Source: CAZNLS01 sp964573895
GTDB taxonomy: Bacteria > Acidobacteriota > Aminicenantia > UBA2199
NCBI GenBank assembly: GCA_964573895.1
Contig: CAZNLS010000116.1
Location: 1-7,513, forward strand
Length of the DNA stretch: 7,513 nt
Direction: 5' to 3'
Below the pieces are notes generated by a model. That model did no database searches. It was not told where the DNA came from and was given only the letters and a program-made list of their open reading frames with translations. Shown in pieces: positions 1 through 5,562 of the stretch (positions are counted from its first letter, which is position 1; each line of letters opens with the position of its first letter). The position numbers and the translations under genes are program-made.

Positions 1-65
1 TGACCTTATACACTATATCTGCTCTACGCTGTAGTATATGCATATATTATATTAACTATATGTTT
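1..65. other. AT-rich sequence without recognisable features
   Basis: This stretch is dominated by TA-rich low-complexity sequence, including the palindrome TATATGCATATA at 35-46, and has stops in every minus-strand frame. I see no gene, RNA or terminator in it. It could be degraded remains of the second DUF4386 gene or unreliable sequence. Confidence 0.4.
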
Positions 66-170
66 CTATATTATATATATCAAACAAAAGATTCCTGTTA
101 TTACCCAAAAAAGATATAATAAACCGGCAAATCTTGCATTTTTTTTTAGTGTTAATTCATTATTTTTCAT
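66..170 (-). pseudogene. Truncated N-terminus of a second DUF4386-like membrane protein
   Basis: A 34-codon reading frame begins at ATG (168-170), with AGGGG 7 nt upstream, and ends at TAG (66-68). Its product contains L-T-L-K-K-N-A-R-F-A-G-L-L-Y-L-F-W-V-I-T-G-I-F, which resembles the N-terminal cytoplasmic segment and first helix of DUF4386 proteins, including the K-x-A-R-x-A-G-L-L-Y-L pattern. It then runs into AT-rich DNA with stops in all three frames. The intact DUF4386 gene lies 44 bp upstream, so this is probably the stump of a tandem paralogue. Alternatives are a short real peptide or a poor-quality sequence end. Confidence 0.55.
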
Positions 171-214
171 TATTGAACCCCTATTATTATATTTTTTTTA
201 ATTTTTTTAATAAT

Positions 215-934
215 TCAATTCGATTTAACTGCATTTTTTGGTTTTAATCCCCTAGACAGAAGCCAAATGCCTAATGCTAATTCAAAGAGAACCAGTGGCA
301 CATCGAACAAAGATAAATTAACTGTCTTTTCAAAGTTAGGGAAAATAATGAACATGAATGCACAGAACACGCACCATGCCGACGAGATTAAACCAAAGAC
401 AGCCAATACTTTGGGTATATACTTTGACTTTAACAATAGGTAACTGCATACCAATGAGGTTAATCCCCAGAACGGCAGGCCAACATAGTATGCATCCCAA
501 CTGCTTCTAAGATGCAGCCTGGCCAGAGTCTGCAATTGATCTGTCTTGAAGACCGGCAGATAAGAAGCATCGCCAAGAAGGTGTATTGCTCCGAATGTAT
601 TGAGTGCCATAATCACCCACATTAAAGCATATATAAACCTAAAGAATGCTGCAGCCAGGGCAAGATTCCTATTCACCGGTTTTAGTATCACGTAAAGCGA
701 TGTTAACATTAGGATCAGGGTTATAAAGTAGATCAGATTACAAAAAATGTTGATACGAAATAATGTTTCATGCGCAATGATGTTCCCGGCAGTTTCTACA
801 GCATCATTCGGAATGACAAAACGAAAGTTAACGCTGTAATTTGAAATGATCACAATCACAATTGCAAATATTAAAGTGAATCCTGCAACTTTTGCAGCCT
901 TCCTCTGAGACTGGTTGATGACGTCACTTGTCAT
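215..934 (-). CDS. DUF4386 family integral membrane protein
   Basis: A 239-residue protein of the DUF4386 family, whose function is unknown. Family traits are the A-x-x-A-G-F-T-L start of the first helix, the extracytoplasmic loop with N-D-A-V-E-T-A-G-N-I-I-A-H-E-T-L-F-R (43-60), and L-Y-V-I-L-K-P-V-N-R-N-L-A (80-92). Six hydrophobic segments are visible at about 17-33, 61-83, 91-113, 149-168, 173-198 and 206-227. The ATG is preceded by AAGGAG at a spacing of 6 nt. Members often occur beside regulators or in variable regions; here the gene is followed 44 bp downstream by what looks like the start of a second family member. It has no visible enzymatic motif. Confidence 0.85.
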   Translation of the reverse strand: MTSDVINQSQRKAAKVAGFTLIFAIVIVIISNYSVNFRFVIPNDAVETAGNIIAHETLFRINIFCNLIYFITLILMLTSLYVILKPVNRNLALAAAFFRFIYALMWVIMALNTFGAIHLLGDASYLPVFKTDQLQTLARLHLRSSWDAYYVGLPFWGLTSLVCSYLLLKSKYIPKVLAVFGLISSAWCVFCAFMFIIFPNFEKTVNLSLFDVPLVLFELALGIWLLSRGLKPKNAVKSN

Positions 935-1017
935 TTTAGCTCCTTCTGATTTTTAATTTCACTCTCTTTCAAATTGTAATACGAGCTAATGGATGAATTG
1001 TTTTCAGTAAATTCTTA

Positions 1018-1050
1018 ATTACTTTGAAGTAATGACACTTAACGGTTAAG
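1018..1050. promoter_or_regulatory. Two adjacent palindromes in the DUF1059-DUF4386 gap
   Basis: The 158-bp gap holds CTTAAC-G-GTTAAG (1038-1050) and ATTACTT-TG-AAGTAAT (1018-1033), only 4 bp apart. Both are perfect in their arms. They could be operator sites for the DUF4386 gene, but I find no convincing -35/-10 pair beside them and neither is followed by a T-tract that would make a terminator. Confidence 0.25.
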
Positions 1051-1092
1051 CTGCATAAATCAATCGGTTACAGATTTAGTAGATTTTTTCTT

Positions 1093-1329
1093 CTATTCGT
1101 CGAGAAGGTTTTCAAAGTTTTTTTTCCTGTTTTCAAACCATTTTTGCATCTCTTCGGGGTCCTGCATGAGTTCCTTCATTTTTCCCATTGCCTCAAGATG
1201 TGGTTTATCCCCTTTTTGAAACATCTCCATCCCATGCTTTTTGCTCATTTCAGCAATCTCTTCAAAGGTATCCGCATAAAACTCTTTATCACAAGCACCG
1301 CCAAGTTGGCTGCATCTCATTTTTTTCAT
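1093..1329 (-). CDS. DUF1059 domain-containing protein
   Basis: A 78-residue soluble protein that closely fits the small DUF1059 family: M-K-K-M-R-C-S-Q-L-G-G-A-C-D-K-E-F at the start, then T-F-E-E-I-A-E-M-S-K-K-H-G-M-E-M. The function of the family is unknown. Cys6 and Cys13 are the only cysteines and could bind a metal or form a disulfide, but that is a guess. The C-terminal half is rich in charged residues and probably helical (M-K-E-L-M-Q-D-P-E-E-M-Q-K-W-F-E). The ATG has an excellent ribosome site (AAGGAG, 6 nt away). It lies 39 bp after the methyltransferase gene and 158 bp before the DUF4386 gene, so it may belong to the SDR operon or have its own signal. Confidence 0.85.
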   Translation of the reverse strand: MKKMRCSQLGGACDKEFYADTFEEIAEMSKKHGMEMFQKGDKPHLEAMGKMKELMQDPEEMQKWFENRKKNFENLLDE

Positions 1330-1345
1330 TTTATTCTCCTTCTTA

Positions 1346-1362
1346 ATTATTCATTGAATAAT
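1346..1362. promoter_or_regulatory. Perfect 17-bp palindrome before the DUF1059 gene
   Basis: ATTATTCA and TGAATAAT surround a single central T in the 39-bp gap between the methyltransferase and DUF1059 genes. It lies just upstream of the DUF1059 ribosome site. The shape suits a dimeric regulator's operator better than a hairpin, but in such AT-rich DNA it could be chance. Confidence 0.25.
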
Positions 1363-1368
1363 ACATCT

Positions 1369-1917
1369 TTAAAATATGAAGGGAATGAATCTTTTGCTGC
1401 TTTTCATATAATCCATATATTTGTCACCAAAAAACCCGATACACTCTTTTTCATCAAATCGGGCTGTAATAAACAAAAAAATTGTCGACAATAATGAAAT
1501 GATAAATAATTCAGGAATTGGATTCTTCAATAGGATCCCCCATGTCAAAAAAACCAGCGATGAATAGAGAGGATGTCTTATATATTTAAATATTCCGCTA
1601 GTAACAAGTTTTTGGGTCTTTTCAAATTTATATAGCGTATTATCCTCCCTGTCACTTCCCGGTTTACCACGTTTAAAAATAGAATATACTCCTGCAGCAA
1701 CAAAAATCGTTGAAACAGTCAGAAATATCCACGATAGTATCTGAATAAATGAAAAAGGTTCCCTGAACCAGATATTGTAACTTGACGCAAATAGCCATGC
1801 TATACATTCCCAACTTAAAAACCTGTAAAAACCATGACTCCGGAAATTGAAGATATTACGAAAAGAGACAAGAATGATAAAAACACTGATAGTAGAGAAT
1901 AGAATGATTTTTACCAA
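1369..1917 (-). CDS. Isoprenylcysteine carboxyl methyltransferase-like (ICMT/PEMT family) membrane methyltransferase
   Basis: This is an integral membrane, SAM-dependent methyltransferase of the ICMT/phospholipid N-methyltransferase superfamily; the substrate in this organism is unknown. The likely TTG start at 1915-1917 gives 182 residues and follows AGGA at a spacing of 7 nt, just after the stop of the upstream gene. An upstream in-frame TTG at 1957-1959 is less likely because it lies inside that gene. Hydrophobic segments are at about 3-18, 36-48, 58-80, 120-130 and 136-152. The cofactor-binding signature is the L-V-T-S-G-I-F-K-Y-I-R-H-P-L-Y-S-S stretch (Arg114, His115, Pro116) plus the C-terminal D-E-K-E-C-I-G-F-F-G-D-K-Y-x-x-Y block (Glu156, Glu158) ending K-R-F-I-P-F-I-F. 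Bacterial relatives methylate varied small or lipid substrates, so a specific function should not be assigned. Confidence 0.85.
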   Translation of the reverse strand: MVKIILFSTISVFIILVSFRNIFNFRSHGFYRFLSWECIAWLFASSYNIWFREPFSFIQILSWIFLTVSTIFVAAGVYSIFKRGKPGSDREDNTLYKFEKTQKLVTSGIFKYIRHPLYSSLVFLTWGILLKNPIPELFIISLLSTIFLFITARFDEKECIGFFGDKYMDYMKSSKRFIPFIF

Positions 1918-1918
1918 T

Positions 1919-2203
1919 TCAATTTCCTGCAAACGGAGTGTTAAAAATCCCCACCGCAAGTTCAGCCCATATCAGAACAAATATGATCACAATAATGCAG
2001 CAAATAATCAGACCCAACTTGCTTTTTTTGGTTTTTCTGATCGTAAATTCGCATAATAGTCCCGCTCCTGTCAGCAGAATTCCGGCAACAATAAAATCAG
2101 CAATATTCCAGTTTACTTCTTCTGTAAATTGCATTGCAATCAAGGGTATTAACAAGAGAAAGATTACGGTTAACAGGATGTATACAATTCTCCTGTTTGT
2201 CAC
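1919..2203 (-). CDS. Small conserved membrane protein of unknown function (three predicted helices)
   Basis: I do not recognise a named family. The 94-residue product starting at GTG has three hydrophobic segments, roughly residues 5-24, 32-51 and 61-85. Between the first two is M-Q-F-T-E-E-V-N-W, between the second and third a basic R-K-T-K-K-S-K loop, and it ends in A-V-G-I-F-N-T-P-F-A-G-N. I choose the GTG at 2201-2203 because GGAGG (2209-2213) lies 5 nt upstream and the codon overlaps the SDR stop as GTGA, a classic coupled arrangement. An in-frame ATG at 2213-2215 and a TTG at 2228-2230 are alternatives that would add 4 or 9 residues, but neither has a comparable ribosome site. Its stop lies 1 bp before the likely start of the methyltransferase gene, so it probably works with, or at least is made with, its two neighbours. 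Confidence 0.8.
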   Translation of the reverse strand: MTNRRIVYILLTVIFLLLIPLIAMQFTEEVNWNIADFIVAGILLTGAGLLCEFTIRKTKKSKLGLIICCIIVIIFVLIWAELAVGIFNTPFAGN

Positions 2204-3065
2204 TTTTTCCTCCATGGGTTTGTTGCCCAAACCGACGCTTCCGGAATGAAACCGATATCATCCATCGACAGCATTGAAGTGATGAGGTGAGCGATCTCTT
2301 TTGGCTNNNNNNNNNNNNNNNNNNNNNNNNNNNNNNNNNNNNNNNNNNNNNNNNNNNNNNNNNNNNNNNNNNNNNNNNNNNNNNNNNNNNNNNNNNNNNN
2401 NNNNNNCCGATATCATCCATCGACAGCATTGAAGTGATGAGGTGAGCGATCTCTTTTGGCTTAAGCTTGTTTTCCGCATCCCTAACTTCAAGCCCTGCCT
2501 TTTCAAAAAACTCCGTTACAACCTCACTGGGATTAACCTGCATGACTCTGATGTTGTAAGGCCTCAGCTCAGCCCTCCAGCACTCTGTCAGACCCGAAAC
2601 TGCAAATTTACTTGATGAATAGGCAGATCCGCCTGCAAAACCGCGAATTGCAGCAGTCGATCCTATATTTATTATATTTCCATACTTATTTTCAATGAAG
2701 AGCTTTGCGGCTTCTCTTCCTGCGATAAACACACCTCTCGCATTTACTTCCCACTGTTCGAAAAAATCTTCTGCTGTTGTGTCAATGAGCGGAGTCATAC
2801 GTCCGAATCCTGCATTATTAATAAGAACATTGACAGTTCCCATTTTTTCAATTGCAAATTCGAATAATCCCTGTATCTCTTTTTCACTTACAACATTCGC
2901 TTTAAAACCAAAAACTCCCAGTTTTTCCGAAGCTTTTTTTACCTTATCTTCACTTCTTCCGCATATTACAACGGTTGAGCCGCACTTTTTTAAGGCTTTG
3001 GCAGTCTCATATCCTATTCCGCTTGTCGCTCCGGTTATTACTACTTTTGCTTCTTTTAAATCCAT
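2200..3065 (-). CDS. SDR family oxidoreductase (reading interrupted by an assembly gap; intact when the gap is collapsed)
   Basis: A classical short-chain dehydrogenase/reductase resembling 3-oxoacyl-ACP reductases; the substrate is unknown. Visible are T-G-A-T-S-G-I-G (11-18), N-N-A-G (83-86), Asn108, and catalytic Ser136, Tyr149 and Lys153. Arg37 in C-G-R-S-E-D-K after the second beta strand suggests NADPH use. The 100-N run and the flanking 55-bp duplicate together add 155 bp, which shifts the frame. Reading straight through gives a false tail in the wrong frame. Removing 155 bp joins the halves in frame: L-S-M-D-D-I continues to G-F-I-P-E-A-S-V-W-A-T-N-P and stops at 2200-2202, giving 236 residues. 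The P-E-x-x-V-W-A-T-N-P ending is typical of this SDR group, which strongly supports the repair. It is the first gene of its operon, and its stop overlaps the next start as GTGA. A FabG-like role in lipid metabolism is possible but unproven. Confidence 0.9.
2252..2306. repeat. Left copy of an exact 55-bp direct repeat abutting the gap
   Basis: The 55 bases immediately left of the N run, starting CCGATATCATCC and ending TTTTGGCT, recur exactly on its right side. Both copies encode the same SDR segment around L-S-M-D-D-I. A length of 55 matches a k-mer size widely used by de Bruijn graph assemblers, so this is most likely one locus present at two contig ends and not a biological repeat. Confidence 0.95.
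2307..2406. other. Assembly gap of 100 N
   Basis: There are exactly 100 undetermined bases, a length commonly used as a fixed filler between scaffolded contigs. The gap lies inside the SDR gene. The flanking identical 55-mers and the restored reading frame indicate that no sequence is actually missing. Confidence 0.98.
2407..2461. repeat. Right copy of the exact 55-bp direct repeat abutting the gap
   Basis: This copy is identical to the 55 bases left of the N run and begins at the first base after it. It is in frame with the upstream part of the SDR gene. In a corrected sequence only one of the two copies would be kept. Confidence 0.95.
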
Positions 3066-3086
3066 ATTTTTATTTTCCTCTCCATT

Positions 3087-3123
3087 TTCCAGCTGAATCC
3101 CACAATATACAAAACCAGCGGAA
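3087..3123 (-). promoter_or_regulatory. Stem-loop at the predicted 5' end of the SDR operon transcript
   Basis: On the minus strand TTCCGCTG (3116-3123) can pair with CAGCTGGAA (3087-3095), giving 8 pairs with one bulged T around a 20-nt loop. The structure begins at about the predicted first transcribed base. It ends 3 nt before the GGAGAGG ribosome site (3077-3083), which lies 11 nt before the SDR ATG. It could stabilise the transcript or influence initiation. I do not recognise a known riboswitch. Confidence 0.35.
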
Positions 3124-3130
3124 TCTATCT

Positions 3131-3159
3131 TTTATAGAATAATAAATTATTTATTTCAA
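3131..3159 (-). promoter_or_regulatory. Putative strong sigma-70-type promoter of the SDR operon
   Basis: On the minus strand TTGAAA (3154-3159) is followed by exactly 17 bp and TATAAA (3131-3136); each hexamer matches 5 of 6 consensus bases. The AT-rich spacer includes an AATAA/TTATT inverted repeat that could be chance. Transcription would start near 3124, leaving a leader of about 59 nt before the SDR start codon. It separates the SDR gene set from the fatty acid operon. Confidence 0.6.
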
Positions 3160-3254
3160 GTTTATAACAATGTAAAATATAATTATTTTAAGTCAGAAAA
3201 GACGTAGGAATATTTTTGTAAGCAGTATATTTTATTAAGCAAACCTGATAATGA

Positions 3255-3288
3255 AGAAAACTCCAGATCAGCCCATTAAAGACTGATC
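3255..3288 (-). terminator. Putative intrinsic terminator after fabF
   Basis: Three bases after the fabF stop the minus strand has an inverted repeat, GATCAGTC and GGCTGATC, around a 7-nt loop (stem at 3266-3288). It forms 8 pairs, one of them G-U. Five bases later there is only a short T-tract (TTTTCTT), so termination may be incomplete. Its place between the end of the fatty acid operon and the promoter at 3131-3159 supports the call. Confidence 0.55.
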
Positions 3289-3291
3289 CGT

Positions 3292-4563
3292 TTATTTATC
3301 CTCAAATTTTTTTACAAGCAGACTTCCGTTAGTTCCTCCGAACCCGAAAGAGTTGGAAAGAGCATAGTTGAGTTCTCTCTCAACACCCTTGTTTGGAGTG
3401 TAATTGAGGTCGCAATCTTCATCCGGCACTTCCTGATTTATCGTTGGGGGGACAAAACTATCTTTAATCGCAAGAGTAGAAAAAATCGCCTCCGTCGCAC
3501 CGGTCGCCCCAAGAACATGCCCGGTCATAGACTTGGTGGAACTTATGCTTACCTTTTTAGCATGATCTCCGAAGAGTTTTTTCACGGCTCTTGTCTCTAT
3601 CCTGTCATTCATTGGAGTTGATGTTCCATGCGCATTAATATAATCAACTTCAGAGGTATCAATCCCTGCATCGTCAATTGCCATTTTCATCGTTCTGACT
3701 GCACCGTTTGCCTCTTCGTCAGGAGCTGTTACATGGAAAGCATCTCCGGTATATCCGTAACCAACGACTTCACCGTAGATCTTTGCTCCCCTCTTAACTG
3801 CATGCTCAAGATCCTCAAGAACAACTACAGCGGCTCCTTCGGCAATAACAAAACCATCCCTCTCTTTATCAAACGGGCGGCTCGCTTTTTGAGGATCATC
3901 GTTTCTCGAAGAGAGTGCTCTTATTGTTGAGAATCCTGCAACGCCAAGTTTTGTGATCGGATATTCCGCACCGCCTGCAACCATTACATCTGCGTCTCCC
4001 ATCTGAATGATCTTGAATGAATCTCCGATAGAATGAGTACTCGTTGCACAGGCTGTAACATTTGCAAGATTGGGACCTTTTAGCCCGAATTTTATGGAAA
4101 CCTGACCTGTTGCAAGATTTGCTATTGATGCCGTCAAAAAGAATGGAGAAACTCTGGTTGGACCACGGTCAAGAAGGATCTCTTTGTTCTGTTCGATTGT
4201 ATGTATACCGCCAATCCCGGAACCTATATAAACCCCGGATCTGTCATGATTCAGCCCTGAAAATTTATCAATACCCGAATCTTTTACCGCTTCTGTTGCA
4301 GCAATGACTCCAAACTGAATATAGGGGTCCATCTTCTTGACTTCCTTTTTGTCAAAATAATTAAGGGGATCATAATTTTTTACTTCACCTGCAATACGGG
4401 AATAGTATTCAGATGCATCAAATCTGGTAATAGAACCTATACCGCTCTTTCCCTTCTTTACATTATCCCAGGATTCGGGAACATCACTCCCAACAGAGGA
4501 GATCATTCCCATTCCCGTAATTACTACTCTGCGAAGAGCAATATTTTTTGTTGTAAAAACCAT
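3292..4563 (-). CDS. fabF: 3-oxoacyl-ACP synthase II (FabF/KAS II)
   Basis: FabF condenses malonyl-ACP with acyl-ACP during chain elongation. The 423-residue length is slightly above the usual 410-415 because of about nine extra residues before the R-R-V-V-I-T-G-M-G strand. The catalytic set is complete: Cys172 in V-T-A-C-A-T, His312 in A-H-G-T-S-T-P, Lys344 in S-S-T-K-S-M-T-G-H and His349. The gatekeeper-region F-G-F-G-G-T-N (406-412) is also present. The Cys-His-His arrangement with this spacing separates it from FabH-type initiators. The ATG lies 4 bp after the acpP stop with no evident ribosome site, so translation is probably coupled to acpP. It is the last gene of the operon and is followed by a terminator-like stem-loop. 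No rnc gene follows, unlike in many bacteria with this cluster. Confidence 0.96.
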   Translation of the reverse strand: MVFTTKNIALRRVVITGMGMISSVGSDVPESWDNVKKGKSGIGSITRFDASEYYSRIAGEVKNYDPLNYFDKKEVKKMDPYIQFGVIAATEAVKDSGIDKFSGLNHDRSGVYIGSGIGGIHTIEQNKEILLDRGPTRVSPFFLTASIANLATGQVSIKFGLKGPNLANVTACATSTHSIGDSFKIIQMGDADVMVAGGAEYPITKLGVAGFSTIRALSSRNDDPQKASRPFDKERDGFVIAEGAAVVVLEDLEHAVKRGAKIYGEVVGYGYTGDAFHVTAPDEEANGAVRTMKMAIDDAGIDTSEVDYINAHGTSTPMNDRIETRAVKKLFGDHAKKVSISSTKSMTGHVLGATGATEAIFSTLAIKDSFVPPTINQEVPDEDCDLNYTPNKGVERELNYALSNSFGFGGTNGSLLVKKFEDK

Positions 4564-4567
4564 CTGG

Positions 4568-4807
4568 TTAAGCTTTTGATACGATATAATCTACTGCAGA
4601 TCCTACAGTTGATAATTTCTCAGCTTCCTCTTCAGGAATTTTCAGATCAAACTCATCTTCGAGTGCCATAATCAATTCAACCTGATCTAAAGAATCAGCT
4701 CCAAGATCTTCAACAAATTTTGCATCAGAAACAACCTGGTCTTCTCCAACGTTCAGTTTTTCAGAAACTACACTTTTAACTTTTGTTAAAATCTCATCTT
4801 TGTTCAT
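4568..4807 (-). CDS. acpP: Acyl carrier protein
   Basis: A 79-residue acidic acyl carrier protein. The phosphopantetheine attachment site is Ser39 in G-A-D-S-L-D-Q-V-E-L-I-M, the canonical D-S-L motif at the start of helix II. The rest (F-V-E-D-L, A-L-E-D-E-F, I-P-E-E-E-A-E, V-D-Y-I) follows the family pattern closely. It carries the growing acyl chain between FabG, FabF and PlsX. The ribosome site AAGGAG 7 nt upstream of the ATG is among the best in the window, fitting the high amounts of ACP that cells need. It lies 14 bp after fabG and 4 bp before fabF. A holo-ACP synthase gene is not in the window. Confidence 0.97.
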   Translation of the reverse strand: MNKDEILTKVKSVVSEKLNVGEDQVVSDAKFVEDLGADSLDQVELIMALEDEFDLKIPEEEAEKLSTVGSAVDYIVSKA

Positions 4808-4821
4808 ATTTATCTCCTTAT

Positions 4822-5562
4822 TTAAATTAAAAGTCCTCCGGAAACATTTAAAACTGTTCCCGTTATATAGGAAGCTGCAGGTGAAATCAAAAATTTCACT
4901 ACTTCAGCTACATCATCCGGTGTACCGCCTCTCTTAAGCGGGATTTGGCTAACGTAAGCCTCTTTTACCTTTTCAGGCAATTTTTCAGTCATTTCGGTTA
5001 TTATATAACCAGGAGCTATTGCATTCGCCGTTATATTTCTTCCTCCGAGTTCTCTTGCAAAAGATTTTGTCAGGGCAATTACACCAGCCTTTGAAGAGGC
5101 ATAATTCGACTGCCCGGCAGTGCCGAGTATACCGCTTACCGATGCGATATTCACAATTCTTCCGAACCTCTTCTTCATCATCTGTTTTGCAGCAGCCTGG
5201 CTGCAGAGAAATGTTCCCTTAAGGTTGATGTTGAGAACCATGTCCCATTCCTGCTCGGACATCCTTATCGAAAGATTGTCCCTTGTAACACCTGCATTAT
5301 TAACGAGGAAATCAACAGAGCCAAGTTCTGCAACCGTTTTTTCAATCATTGCATTAACACTCTCATTATTGGAAACATCGGTTTTAACGGCAAAAGAATT
5401 AACCCCAAGTTTTTTTATTTCATCGGCAGTTTTTTCAGCTTCATCAATCATGATATCCGAAATAACCACATTAAGTCCCGCCTCTGCCAGTTTTATGGCT
5501 ATTGATTTTCCAATTCCTCTGGCAGCTCCGGTTACTACTGCATTTTTATATTCATCATACAT
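4822..5562 (-). CDS. fabG: 3-oxoacyl-ACP reductase FabG
   Basis: FabG reduces 3-oxoacyl-ACP to 3-hydroxyacyl-ACP in the elongation cycle. This is a 246-residue classical short-chain dehydrogenase/reductase, the usual length. Visible are the nucleotide-binding T-G-A-A-R-G-I-G (11-18), N-N-A-G (88-91), structural Asn112, and a catalytic Ser141, Tyr154, Lys158 within a N-Y-A-S-S-K-A-G context. The end of the second beta strand reads V-V-I-S-D-I-M with Asp36. In classical SDRs an acidic residue here usually favours NADH over NADPH, which would differ from E. coli FabG; this is inference. The ribosome site AAGGAG lies 7 nt before the ATG, inside the end of plsX, and the two genes overlap by 8 bp. 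The position between plsX and acpP fixes it as the fatty acid synthesis reductase and not one of many FabG-like paralogues. Confidence 0.95.
   Translation of the reverse strand: MYDEYKNAVVTGAARGIGKSIAIKLAEAGLNVVISDIMIDEAEKTADEIKKLGVNSFAVKTDVSNNESVNAMIEKTVAELGSVDFLVNNAGVTRDNLSIRMSEQEWDMVLNINLKGTFLCSQAAAKQMMKKRFGRIVNIASVSGILGTAGQSNYASSKAGVIALTKSFARELGGRNITANAIAPGYIITEMTEKLPEKVKEAYVSQIPLKRGGTPDDVAEVVKFLISPAASYITGTVLNVSGGLLI

Noticed and set aside
1..65. TA-rich palindromic stretch as a replication origin or attachment site
   Set aside because: There are no repeated initiator boxes, no integrase gene and no tRNA nearby; simple AT-richness explains the palindromes.
1144..1494. 116-codon plus-strand frame across DUF1059 and the end of the methyltransferase gene
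   Set aside because: It lies opposite two supported genes and their spacer and has no recognisable protein features.
1938..2249. Plus-strand frame opposite the small membrane protein
   Set aside because: The minus-strand frame has coupled starts, a ribosome site and clear membrane helices; the plus frame has none of these.
2097..2306. C-terminal extension of the SDR protein obtained by reading through the N run
   Set aside because: The 155-bp insertion shifts the frame, so this tail is an out-of-frame translation of the real SDR end and the next gene. It also repeats the L-S-M-D-D-I coding region in a second frame.
2252..2461. True direct repeat or site-specific insertion site
   Set aside because: The copies end exactly at the N run, are 55 bp long, and their collapse restores a family-typical protein. 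An assembly overlap explains all of this.
2258..2506. Short minus-strand frame spanning the gap
   Set aside because: It consists of two wrong-frame readings of the same 55-mer on either side of the N run.
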